Below, piece after piece: positions 20,601 through 23,562 of a stretch of DNA of 64,000 nt; position 1 is the stretch's first letter; each line of letters begins with the position of its first letter. Origin of the DNA: Methylobacter tundripaludum SV96 (lineage in GTDB: Bacteria; Pseudomonadota; Gammaproteobacteria; Methylococcales; Methylomonadaceae); assembly GCF_000190755.2 (NCBI RefSeq), contig NZ_JH109153.1, positions 743,872 through 807,871 of the forward strand, read 5' to 3'. The position numbers and the translations under genes were made by a program. Under the pieces are notes generated by a model that ran no database searches, was not told where the DNA came from, and worked only from the letters and a program-made list of their open reading frames with translations.

Positions 20601-23191
20601 ATAGCGACTGGCCGGTCATCGACGCATTGCCGACGGATCAACCGAGCAACACCGTAACCGCCGACAACTTGGCTTATATAATCTACACCTCCGGCTCCAC
20701 CGGTAATCCCAAGGGCGTGTTGGTAGAGCATCGCGGCGTGTGCAGCATAATACAGGCGCAAATCGCGCTGTTGGAAATCGGCACTCATGATCGGATTTTA
20801 CAATTCGCCTCGTTAAGTTTCGACGCAGCCGCATCCGAGATCATGATGGCGCTGGGCAGCGGTGCGGCTTTGTATCTGGGCACACGCGAAACCCTGGCGC
20901 CGGGCGAACCTTTGCGGCGTTTTCTGACCGATAACGCCATTTCGCTGGCGACTGTAACGCCCTCGACGCTGGCCGCATTGCCGGAAGATTCGCTACCGGC
21001 CTTGCGCACCTTGGGCGTGGCCGGGGAAGCCTGCTCCGCCGAACTGTTCGGACAGTGGGCGAAAAATCGCCGTTTCTTCAATCTGTACGGCCCGACCGAA
21101 GCCAGCATTTGCGCTACGGCTTGGCGTTGCGAGACGATTACCGCCAATGCCCCGTCCATCGGACGCCCGCTTGCCAATGTGCTGGTCTATATTCTCGATG
21201 CCCTGCAACAACCGGCGCCGATCGGCGTGGCCGGGGAACTGTACATCGGCGGCGTCGGCGTGGCGCGCGGCTATTTGAACCGCCCGGAACTGACCGAGGA
21301 AAAGTTTATCGCCAACCCGTTCGGCGCAGGACGTTTGTATAAAACCGGCGATTTGACCCGCTGGCTGCCCGACGGCAATATCGAGTATTTGGGACGCATC
21401 GACCAGCAGGTGAAAATCCGCGGTTTCCGTATCGAACCGGGGGAAATCGAATCCGTCCTGACGCAGCACCCGGCGGTGCGCGAAGCGGTGGTGCTGGCGC
21501 GCTCGGATCAATTCGGCAAGCCGCGCCTGGTCGCTTATCTGCTGACTGACGGCCAAGAATCGCCGACCGGCGCTTTACGCGAGTGGTTACAGGGCAAGCT
21601 GCCCGATTATATGGTGCCTGCGGCCTTTGTGCGGCTGGAAACATGGCCGTTGACCCCCAACGGCAAGCTCGATCGCCAAGGCTTGCCGGAACCGGACATG
21701 CAAGCCAACGATAGCGAATACCTCGCGCCGCTAACACTCACCGAGTCGGCGCTGGCCGAGGTGTGGCGGAAAGTGCTGAACGTAGAGCGCGTCGGCAGGC
21801 AAGACAACTTCTTCGAACTGGGCGGGCATTCGTTATTGCTGACCCAATTGATTTATCACATCGAAGCCGCGCTGGGCGTACTGCCCTCCATGCGCGACCT
21901 GTTCAGCTTCCCCACGCTCAGTGCCCAGGCTGCGCACCTCGATGCCTGTATGCAGGCGCAAGGACAGGATGGTGAGCCGATACAATCGGTGGATTTTGCC
22001 GCCGAGAGTCAACTCGATCCGGCGATTTGGCCGCCAACCGCCGATTTTGCCCGCACCGCAGAGGATCTGCATGCGGTGCTTATCACCGGCGCATCCGGCT
22101 TTCTGGGCGCTTACCTGCTCGACGAACTGGCGCGGCAAACCTCGGCTGAACTTTATTGCCTGGTGCGCGCCGATAACGCAGAACACGGCGTCCAACGCTT
22201 GCGGCTTAACCTTGAACGGCACGGCCTGTGGCGGGACGAGCTGGCGTTACGCCTGCATCCTGTGGTCGGCGACCTGGAACAACCGCGCTTGGGCCTCGCC
22301 GAAGATGAATTCGATAGCTTGGCGGAACGGATAGACGCGATCTATCACAGCGGCGCGCACGATAATTTTCTTTATCCCTACGCCATGCTGAAAGCCGCCA
22401 ACGTTGACGGCACCCACGAGTTGCTGCGTCTGGCCGCTCTGGTCCGTACCAAGCCGTTGCATTTTGTCTCCACCCTGTCCGTGGTTTCGCCAATGGTCGA
22501 ACAGGTCAGGGAAACCGACCCCTTGGCATACCCCGAGCAAGCCGGTATGGGCTATGTCGACACCAAATGGGTGGCTGAGCAATTGGTGCAACGCGCCGCC
22601 GAGCGGGGCATGCCGGTCACGATTCATCGGCCGACCCACATACTCGGCGTCTCTGACAGGGGCTATACCCATATTGATGACGCGTGGTACCGCCGACTCC
22701 TTAACGACATCCAGCTTGGCACCGCCACCGGCGACGACAATGCCGACGATAACCTGGTGCCGGTCGGTTTTGTCAGTCGGGCGATCGTTCATCTTTCGCT
22801 GCAACAAGCCTCGTTGGGCAAGGTTTTCCACCTGTCGAATCCCAGCTATACGCCAAGGTCTATTTACCAGGATGTTTTACGCGAACGAGGTTATTCCATC
22901 ACGCTGTTGCCTTTCGGCCAGTGGCTGGCGCAATTGGTCGAAGCGGCCAAAACCAGGCCCGATCTCGGCCTGATTCCGCTACTGCCGATGTTGACCGCTT
23001 ATGATACCGAGAATCCCGCGCCAAGCGTGTCGCGTCATATCCACTACGTCAATACCACAGCCGGGCTTGCGGACAGCGGAATCGTCTGCCCTGAAATCAG
23101 GCACGCGGAATTGCGCGCTTATTTCGCTTACTTGATCGATGAGGGACACTTTCCGCCGCCACAGCGGCCAACAATTAAGTCTAGCGACTGA
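2..23191 (+). CDS. Giant hybrid PKS-NRPS, terminal enzyme with reductase release (5' partial)
   Basis: The reading frame is open from the first bases and begins inside an acyltransferase (AT), so the true start and presumably a KS domain lie upstream. The GTG at 23 is only the GHSxGEY active-site region. Domains in order: AT (to about 790), KR (about 970-2330), T, then six condensation modules, C-A-T, C-A-T-E, C-A-T, C-A-T, C-(remnant A)-T and C-A-T, and a C-terminal thioester reductase. Carrier serines sit at 2543, 5747, 8954, 13574, 16745, 18668 and 21830. All condensation-type domains inspected keep HHxxxDG. The A domains keep the A10 NGKLDR lysine except the remnant. The reductase marks this protein as the last in the assembly line although its gene comes first. 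It is followed by an MbtH-like gene 105 bp later. At more than 7,700 residues it is unusually large, and its near-identical internal repeats make misassembly worth excluding. Confidence 0.95.
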   Translation, partial: GVRPDAVVGHSVGEYVAACVAGVFNLDDALKLLAARARLMQALPTGGAMAAVFAGEARVAQALAGHDRLAIAAVNGAENVVISGDETALNHVLDELQAENIGHRRLSVSHAFHSPLMEPMLAEFAKIAAEIHYHAPSLPLISNVTGRLIGEDIATPAYWVEHIRRPVRFADSIDTLHDRHCQLFLELGPHPVLLGMTRHSCPDAILIPSLRQQTADDEQFLRSLGDLFVQGVAIDWNAVYPKQTYQPLHLPTYPFQRQRFWVDSNRELPSAPSSRLVTLLQSGNADALTQYLQTQQALSADELKLLPKLSGLLIRQHRDATVNTDGLCYRPIWQEQARNAEPAMPPAGAQNRPWLIFSSGDESELAQSLQNLGQPCIRATAGNAYAQTASDAWTVAADSADDYCRLLEATQPQTIAYVWPSELTAHYGEDALMQTILLARAAAGLQSLTKLWLITRDATNAGDRAPSSPFPSLLSGLGRSLFLEYPNLKGGMIDLEADETPALLRELLDSEDEDAISLRVGKRYVARLEAFQPTVAAPSRFKADAAYLITGGLGALGLKTARFLAENGAGQLILLGRKGANENTRETLDFIEHLGTQVRVVQADSGDETAMSELFKQLAAGNFRLKGIIHAAGVLGSCALSELDRACLHQVLAPKVRGAWTLHRLSLDLELDFFVLYSSISSILGTAQLAHYTAANGFLDGLAEYRRGLGLPALSINWGPWQSGGMIDGETARRIADSGFHTLSAPIALDLFGRLLAAGQTRVAVLDADWPRLKSLYEVRGRQPLLALLGQNTTGTATVLNGLQDRSAQRIGKEHLSEEELLAALFGEVLGLDSVSVDDSFFALGGDSLLATQLVSRVREAFALELPTKMLFDAPTVAQLLMCLRDLRGARAPLTALPRPERLPLSYAQQRLWFIHRLEGPGSTYNIPIALRLTGHLDADALDSALLDLLARHEALRTRFPEFDGIAAQEIVPVADIAARLTRCQVTKAELAASLQQAAETALDITVDLPFRAWLFSSAAGEQVLLLLVHHIAADGASMAVLSNDLSSAYAARCLQQAPQWPDLPIQYADYALWQRQVLGAVDDPTSPMAQQLAFWQQALRGLPDELNLPTDRPRPLVSSYRGGALPIHLSAELHRDLLALAQAEQASLFMLLQATLAALLSRLGAGEDIAIGAPIAGRTDQAIEGLIGFFINTLVLRTDLSRRPSLRTLLQRVRAFDLDAYAHQDLPFELLVDALQPTRSMARHPLFQVMLILQNTAKPRMDLPGLTVSLEPLAHTGAKFDLTVDLTEQFGENGEPLGLSGELEFSSDLFDASTIELLIQRWLRLIEQAVAEPDAPLYRCDILTPDERHTLLEAFNPIALPTPAATLPELFEAQASSNPAATALVFADYELSYAELNARANRLAHALIEQGAGPESLIGLCLDRSFELIISLLAVLKSGAAYLPLDPEYPMARIEAMLKDAAPLLVITATKMADILPESCARLLLDDPATLVDLAMKPRTNPTDTDRLMPLDPRHPAYVIFTSGSTGRPKGIAICHSALSAFLASIKSAVHCDAADRFLSVTTIAFDIAVLELFLPLSQGACVLLTARSESKDIPAFAQFFARHRPTLMQATPSHWRALLEALPDIEPQLQAICGGEPLPLDLAQALLAKTRSLVNLYGPTEATVWATQQAITESTLALQRTPLVDIGTPLDRYRIYLLDATLEPVPVGVAGELYIAGAGLARGYLNRPALTAERFVADPFSPMSGARMYRSGDLARWRDDGNLEFLGRADSQVKIRGFRIEPGEIEAVLLALPGVAQAAVVARDDGLGLQLVAYWVPSASSDASDASAETLRPALAAQLPDYMLPSAFVVLDALPLTPNGKLDRRALPAPERGGAVFVPPSSQEETLLAALFGEVLGLDRVSVADSFFALGGHSLLATRLVSRVREAFALELPIRALFEAPTVAQLAGRLRDLRSARLPLQALPRPERLPLSYAQQRLWFIHRLEGPGSNYNIPIALRLSGHLDADAFDSALLDLLARHEALRTRFPEFDGIAAQEIVPVSELTSLLTRCPVTEAELAVQLQQAADTALDITVDLPFRAWLFSSTPLSTGSLANEEQVLLMLVHHIAADGASMAVLADDLTLAYSSRCMQQAPAWPDLTIQYADYALWQRQSLGAVDDPSSPMAQQLAFWQQALRGLPDELNLPTDRPRPLVSSYRGGALPIHLSAELHRNLLALAQTEQASLFMLLQATLAALLSRLGAGEDIAIGAPIAGRTDQAIEGLIGFFVNALVLRTDLSGRPSLRTVLQRVRAFDLDAYAHQDLPFELLVDALQPTRSMARHPLFQVMLALQNTARPRMDLPGLNVAMEPLARTGAKFDLLVSLAEQYDADGEPLGLWGELEFSSDLFDTDTVEHLSRRWLSLIEQAVAEPDAPLYQCALLTPEERHALLEGFNATARPIPDATLPALFEAQAASNPAATALVFGDQELSYGELNTRANRLAHALIAQGAGPESLIGLYLDRSFELVISLLAVLKSGAAYLPLDPEHPTARIEAMLEDATPLRVITTAALADNLPADCPRIVLDKLTDLAQRQENNPSDADRLAPLTPLHPAYVIFTSGSTGKPKGVLIAHHALVNHMRWMQHAYPVVPQDRVLGRTAPTFDASVWELWLPLLSGATQVLISTQQLHDAQLLFEQLDRQQVHVAQFVPSLLASFLSEYDLKPQALRQVFSGGEALSTELTRRLTEQWQVEVINLYGPTETTIQVTHYAAQDNALNGSTTPIGAPIWNTRIYLLDQALEPVPVGVAGELYIAGAGLARGYLNRPALTAERFVADPFSPLVGARMYRSGDLARWRDDGNLEFLGRADSQVKIRGFRIEPGEIEALLLALPGVAQAAVIARDDGLGLQLVAYWVPSALSNASAETLRPALAAQLPDYMLPSAFVALDALPLTPNGKLDRRALPAPERGGVLFVPPSSQEETLLAALFGEVLGLERVSVDDSFFALGGDSILSIQLVSRARRAGLEIRPRDIFERPTVAGLASIARPVANNKPLALFEASGPFTPTPIMARFLAVEGPTKGFYQAMMIQLPAQIEADQLNAILQSTIDHHALLRATFIRNEDGLWQGIVPPPGTVNACTRVQRIDLRAMDSAQRELRLHETVTQAAERLDPADGYLFEALWFSLPEGERLLWIIHHLAVDGVSWRILLSDLAAAWQAVAAQQAIALEAVATPFRIWAQRLHEQALSPTVAAELPAWESILARGVPLLPGIIMDSQRDTTATTQTLLVSLKPALTLALLTEIPAAFHAQINDVLLTALAVAIAAWQPATKPGILIDLEGHGREPFADDLDLSRTVGWFTTLYPVALSLEGIDVDAALRGEADMGLALKLVKEQLRAIPGRGLGFGLLRYLEPSAGQRLASQPSPQLAFNYLGRFAAGDSQDWAIAADGNGLSGGADADMPITHALTVNAVTVDGPEGPTLSAHWSWATRHLDESAVATLAEHWQQALSALVAHSMQAGAGGHSPADFPLLTLSQKQVDELERRYPNLETLWPLSPLQEGLLFHALFDDASPDLYTVQTAIDLSGNLEPERLRNACTALLKRHAVLRTGFVHQGQTPLQVVVPQPPLPWQWLDLSDLEAVQQSQRAQAVAAELRTTRFAIDEPPLIRFTVLKLGQQQHRLLVTNHHLVLDGWSMPILLRELFTLYNDFGSKNTLAPVSGYGDYLAWLQAQHKPQAHAAWQAYLAGLDAPSLIAPDRSSQATIQAPHHWRYSFPEALSQGMNDFARNHGITLNTLFQGAWALLLSRLTGQRDVTFGITVSGRPAELPGVEHMVGLLINTLPLRISLPSDQPLAAWLGALQARQAGLLDYGYLGLTEIQRIAGGFNPLFDTLLVFENYPIDRAAIKQGISDLKVTHIAGHDATHYPLSLMVAPGEQLELRLEFDPALFDDEKGQQLGQRLVRLIEQAVAQPDAPLYRYDMLTPEERHTLLEGFNATAQPIPAATLPELFEMQAARDPAATALIFAGQELSYGELNSRANRLAHALIAQGAGPEALIGLCLERSFELVISLLAVLKSGAAYVPLDPEYPKARLQAMLEDAAPLLVITSTEMAAILPESCARLLLDDPSVQTGLAINPESNPSNADRLTPLSPLHPAYVIFTSGSTGRPKGVIMSQQALVNLLEWQTESSVLGSKLRTLQFTSANFDVSFQEIFGAWKTGSTLVLVPDEVRREPEQLVDLLRSHAIERLFIPIAALNNIAELYANRTLSPLQLKEVICAGEQLKVTPALRRFFDRIDHSQLHNHYGPSESHVVTAFPLDQDSRHWQEMPSIGAPIRNTRIYLLDQTLEPVPVGVAGELYIAGAGLARGYLNRPALTAERFVADPFSPVVGARMYRSGDLARWRDDGNLEFLGRADSQVKIRGFRIEPGEIEALLLALPGVAQAAVVARDDGLGLQLVAYWVPSVSSDASAETLRPALAAQLPDYMLPSAFVALDALPLTPNGKLDRRALPAPERGGAVFVPPSSPEEALLAALFGEVLGLERVSIADSFFALGGHSLLATRLVSRVREAFALELPIRALFEAPTVEQLAGRLRDLRGARLPLQALPRPERLPLSYAQQRLWFIHRLEGPGSNYNIPIALRLSGHLDADAFDSALLDLLARHEALRTRFPEFDGVAAQEIVPVAEFGSLLTRCQVTEAELAVQLQQAADTALDITVDLPFRAWLFSLANEAQVLLMLVHHIAADGASMAVLADDLTLAYSSRCMQQTPRWTDLPIQYADYALWQRQSLGAVHDPKSPMAQQLAFWQQALRGLPDELNLPADRPRPLVGSYRGGALPIHLSAELHRNLLALAQTEQASLFMLLQATLAALLSRLGAGEDIAIGAPIAGRTDQAIEGLIGFFVNALVLRTDLSGRPSLRTVLQRVRAFDLDAYAHQDLPFELLVDALQPTRSMARHPLFQVMLALQNTARPRMDLPGLSVAMEPLARTGAKFDLLVSLAEQYDADGEPLGLWGELEFSSDLFDTSTIELLIQRWLRLIEQAVAEPDAPLYRCALVTPEERHALLEGFNATTRPIPDATLPALFEAQAARDPAATALVFADRELSYGELNAQANRLAHHLQTLGVGPNTLVGICVERSFEMLVGVLAILKAGGAYMPLDPEYPQERLHFMLDDAAVSVLLTQQRLLAALPSNNAYVLCLDRDLPLFADGNRSTPPSRAQADDLAYLIYTSGSTGQPKGVAVTHRNVVRLVRSDDSLSFDSDEVFLQLAPLAFDASTLELWAALLNGGRLVLMPPGQSTLEDIGRHLTRHRVTTLWLTAGLFHLMVDERLEDLTGVRRLFAGGEALSVPHVQKAAAALGANRIINGYGPTENTTFTSCYPVPAADAITTSVPIGKPIANTRTYILDEALQPVPVGVTGELYTGGLGLARAYLNRPALTAERFVADPFSEAPGSRMYRTGDLARWREDGNLEFIGRADGQVKIRGFRIEPGEIESALLGLPQVMQTAVVARDDGLGLQLVAYWVPSEGSDTSAEALRLALSEQLPDYMLPSAFVALAALPLTANGKLDRRALPAPERGGYAFVSPSSPEEAPLAALFGEVLGLDQVSVADSFFALGGHSLLATRLVSRVREVMKVELPIRALFEAPTVAQLARRLRDLRSARLPLKALPRPERLPLSYAQQRLWFIHRMEGPSATYNIPIALRLTGPLNADALERALLDLLTRHEALRTRFPEFEGVAAQQIVPVADIDSLLTRCELSEAELSARLQQAADTALDISVELPFRAWLFCLGNEEQVLLILVHHIAADGSSMAALSDDLTLAYNARCLNQAPAWPNLPLQYADYALWQRQALGSVNDPLSSMAQQLAFWKRALRGLPDELSLPTDRPRPLVSSYCGGALPIHLSAELHRDLLALAQAEQASLFMLLQATLAALLSRLGAGEDIPIGAPIAGRTDKAIEGLIGFFVNTLVLRTDLSGRPSLRTVLQRVRTFDLDAYGHQDLPFELLVDALQPTRSMARHPLFQVMLVLQNTVNARLDLPGINAAVEPLVRTSAKFDLSANLAELYGDNGEPLGVSGELEFSSDLFDAETVERLSRRWLSLIEQAVAQPDAPLHQCDILLPEERCMLLNNQTYVLDNALQPVPVGVVGELYTSDIGYARAYLTNPVLCAERYVADPFSAVPGLRMYRTGDLVRWCKDGNLEFIGHADKPVKSPGFMPIEAAEPKNDFIPSQTPTESALAEIWSEVLHLQQIDRRDNFFELGGHSLLATQVVSRIQRNLGIVMPFRALFENPSLGALAGYLDRQCQTETNDSMPLGVAPPILPVSRDQPLPLSFAQQRLWFIDQIGSGAAYNMSSALRLRGQLNVSALEQSLSEVVRRHESLRTTFDNSAEQPYQHIRAPQPVALPVTDLSHLPDALRRQETRREAQQEAQKLFDLSRDLMLRTRLLRLDEDEHVLLLSLHHIAADGWSNDVLMRELAELYEAFATDKPSALTELPVQYADFAVWQRQWLQGEVLQQQAAFWKKQLQGAPALLVLPTDRPRPPVESFRGGVYPVQLDAKRTAGLRKLSRDADTTLFTTLLAAFQVLLARYSGQDDIVVGSPIANRNCLETEPLIGFFVNTLALRADLSGNPSFSRVLAQVKHTTLLAQDHQDLPFERLVEELQVERNLSYNPVVQIVFALQAAKTTGFALPGLEVSSFEFAEPSVRMDLELHLWEQAEDIIGGCSYAADLFDETTIARLMAHFYTLLDGIIADPERPIHGLALLGESESRQILVDWNRTAADLPKNLCLHQLFEQQAARTPDQAAIVFAGQSLSYRQLDQRANQLAHHLQSLGVVPDSLVGICVERSADMVVGILAIHKAGGAYLPLDPAYPQERLAYMLEDAAAPVLLTQAALLDRLPAHNAKPVYLDSDWPVIDALPTDQPSNTVTADNLAYIIYTSGSTGNPKGVLVEHRGVCSIIQAQIALLEIGTHDRILQFASLSFDAAASEIMMALGSGAALYLGTRETLAPGEPLRRFLTDNAISLATVTPSTLAALPEDSLPALRTLGVAGEACSAELFGQWAKNRRFFNLYGPTEASICATAWRCETITANAPSIGRPLANVLVYILDALQQPAPIGVAGELYIGGVGVARGYLNRPELTEEKFIANPFGAGRLYKTGDLTRWLPDGNIEYLGRIDQQVKIRGFRIEPGEIESVLTQHPAVREAVVLARSDQFGKPRLVAYLLTDGQESPTGALREWLQGKLPDYMVPAAFVRLETWPLTPNGKLDRQGLPEPDMQANDSEYLAPLTLTESALAEVWRKVLNVERVGRQDNFFELGGHSLLLTQLIYHIEAALGVLPSMRDLFSFPTLSAQAAHLDACMQAQGQDGEPIQSVDFAAESQLDPAIWPPTADFARTAEDLHAVLITGASGFLGAYLLDELARQTSAELYCLVRADNAEHGVQRLRLNLERHGLWRDELALRLHPVVGDLEQPRLGLAEDEFDSLAERIDAIYHSGAHDNFLYPYAMLKAANVDGTHELLRLAALVRTKPLHFVSTLSVVSPMVEQVRETDPLAYPEQAGMGYVDTKWVAEQLVQRAAERGMPVTIHRPTHILGVSDRGYTHIDDAWYRRLLNDIQLGTATGDDNADDNLVPVGFVSRAIVHLSLQQASLGKVFHLSNPSYTPRSIYQDVLRERGYSITLLPFGQWLAQLVEAAKTRPDLGLIPLLPMLTAYDTENPAPSVSRHIHYVNTTAGLADSGIVCPEIRHAELRAYFAYLIDEGHFPPPQRPTIKSSD
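828..2375 (+). repeat. KR block, copy 1 (matches 34072-35619)
   Basis: The post-AT linker and KR share long near-identical DNA with 34072-35619 (offset 33244), for example the stretch encoding CYRPIWQEQARNAEPA and the end encoding RVAVLDADWPRLKS. It is more diverged than the AT block and so probably an older exchange. Confidence 0.88.
2690..5870 (+). other. NRPS module C-A-T, predicted glycine
   Basis: The C domain starts with LPLSYAQQRLWFIH near 2710 and has HHIAADG at 3089-3109. The A domain has its phosphate loop (FTSGSTGRPKG) at 4564-4596 and YGPTEATVW near 4977. Specificity residues read by alignment to GrsA in my head give DILQIGLVWK. That is almost the known glycine code DILQLGLIWK, so glycine is a fairly strong prediction. 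The T serine is at 5747 in GGHSLL. Confidence 0.75.
5890..10490 (+). other. NRPS module C-A-T-E, predicted D-glutamine
   Basis: The C domain has HHIAADG near 6317. The A phosphate loop is at about 7788-7820. The specificity residues read DAWQFGLIQK, close to the Gln-type DAWQFGLIDK as I remember it. The T domain has GGDSI instead of the GGHSL of its neighbours; GGDS is typical of carriers that serve an epimerase. A 450-residue epimerisation domain follows, with IIHHLAVDGVSWR near 9505. The next C domain is of a different type, as expected for one accepting a D-residue. Gln is a moderate call; the D configuration is a stronger one. Confidence 0.7.
10520..13690 (+). other. NRPS module C(D-accepting)-A-T, predicted proline
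   Basis: The C domain begins LWPLSPLQEGLLFH near 10570, the usual opening of D-C-L condensation domains that follow an epimerase, and has NHHLVLDG near 10970. The A phosphate loop is near 12387-12420. The specificity residues read DVQLIAHVVK, the textbook proline code as I recall it. The T serine is at 13574. The C-terminal third of this A domain is nearly identical in DNA to that of the two preceding modules, while the core is unrelated. Confidence 0.78.
13720..16865 (+). other. NRPS module C-A-T, substrate uncertain (Val-like?)
   Basis: The C domain is almost a copy of the C domain at 5890-7230 and has HHIAADG near 14119. The A phosphate loop (YTSGSTGQPKG) is near 15577-15612. The specificity residues read DALWFGGTFK. 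The nearest code I remember is the Val-type DAFWIGGTFK, but two positions differ, so the residue is left open. The T serine is at 16745. All core motifs including NGKLDR are present, so the module should be active. Confidence 0.6.
16890..18780 (+). other. NRPS module with a broken A domain: C-(A remnant)-T
   Basis: The C domain is complete, with HHIAADG near 17290. After the usual linker the sequence jumps at about 18264 straight to the part of an A domain normally found after the A5 motif (TYVLDNALQPVPVG). A degraded A6 and an intact A7 (YRTGDL) follow. The A8 region then decays (VKSPGFMPIEAAE), and A9, A10 and the catalytic lysine are missing. Only about 90 of some 500 residues remain, and the frame is intact. 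The T domain (serine at 18668) is complete but of a different subtype from the preceding ones. This A domain cannot activate an amino acid. The module may be skipped, pass the chain on, or be loaded by another A domain. Confidence 0.88.
18840..21960 (+). other. Last NRPS module C-A-T, substrate uncertain
   Basis: The C domain opens LPLSFAQQRLWFID near 18865 and has HHIAADGW near 19258. The A phosphate loop (YTSGSTGNPKG) is near 20682-20715. The specificity residues read DASTGALICK. The first four match codes I remember for aromatic residues, but the rest do not, so I make no firm call. The T serine is at 21830 in GGHSLLLTQ. The module is clearly less similar to the preceding ones than they are to each other, so it probably has a separate origin. 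Confidence 0.6.
22040..23150 (+). other. Thioester reductase (R) release domain
   Basis: This Rossmann-fold domain belongs to the extended short-chain dehydrogenase family that ends many NRPSs. The NAD(P)H motif is LITGASGFLG near 22079. The catalytic set is visible as the serine/threonine in STLSVVS near 22470 and YxxxK in GYVDTKW near 22552. Such domains reduce the carrier-bound thioester to an aldehyde, and sometimes on to an alcohol, so no thioesterase is needed. None is present in the window, which agrees with reductive release. Confidence 0.9.
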
Positions 23192-23257
23192 GAAAAACAA
23201 AACGCCACAGCCTCACAGCTTATAAAATAGCTCTTATTTCATAAGTTAAATCGGTGA

Positions 23258-23276
23258 GTTTGTGGCAATCACAAAC
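23258..23276 (+). promoter_or_regulatory. Perfect inverted repeat upstream of the MbtH-like gene
   Basis: GTTTGTG, five bases, then CACAAAC form a perfect 7-bp inverted repeat ending 20 bp before the ATG at 23297. A good ribosome binding site (AAAGGA, 23284-23289) sits between them. It could be an operator or a small hairpin in the mRNA leader. The 105-bp gap holds no convincing sigma-70 promoter or terminator, so read-through from the upstream gene is likely. Confidence 0.4.
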
Positions 23277-23296
23277 AATAGATAAAGGAAACGACC

Positions 23297-23533
23297 ATGA
23301 CTAACCCCTTTGAAGATAACGAAGCCGACTACCTTGTTCTAATCAATGATGAAGGGCAGCATTCGCTCTGGCCGGCCTTTCGCGGCATTCCCGATGGCTG
23401 GACGGCTATAGGTCCGCAAGGCAAACGCCAGGATTGCCTCGACTGGGTCGAGACCCATTGGACCGATATGCGTCCGAAAAGCTTAATTGAAAAGATGAAC
23501 GGCTTGCCTGATGCAAAAGTTCAGGCCGAGTAA
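23297..23533 (+). CDS. MbtH-like NRPS accessory protein
   Basis: A 78-residue protein of the MbtH family, whose members bind adenylation domains and support their solubility or activity. The hallmark residues are visible: NPFED near the start, the central HSLWPAF, then PDGW, a cysteine in DCLDW, and the C-terminal W-x-D-x-RPxSL (WTDMRPKSL). Length is typical (60-80 residues). The start is set by AAAGGA seven bases upstream of the ATG. It lies between two synthetase genes, 29 bp before the next PKS, and probably serves the six intact A domains encoded here. Confidence 0.96.
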   Translation: MTNPFEDNEADYLVLINDEGQHSLWPAFRGIPDGWTAIGPQGKRQDCLDWVETHWTDMRPKSLIEKMNGLPDAKVQAE

Positions 23534-23562
23534 TCGATGACGGAATGTGGCGGCTTTAACCT

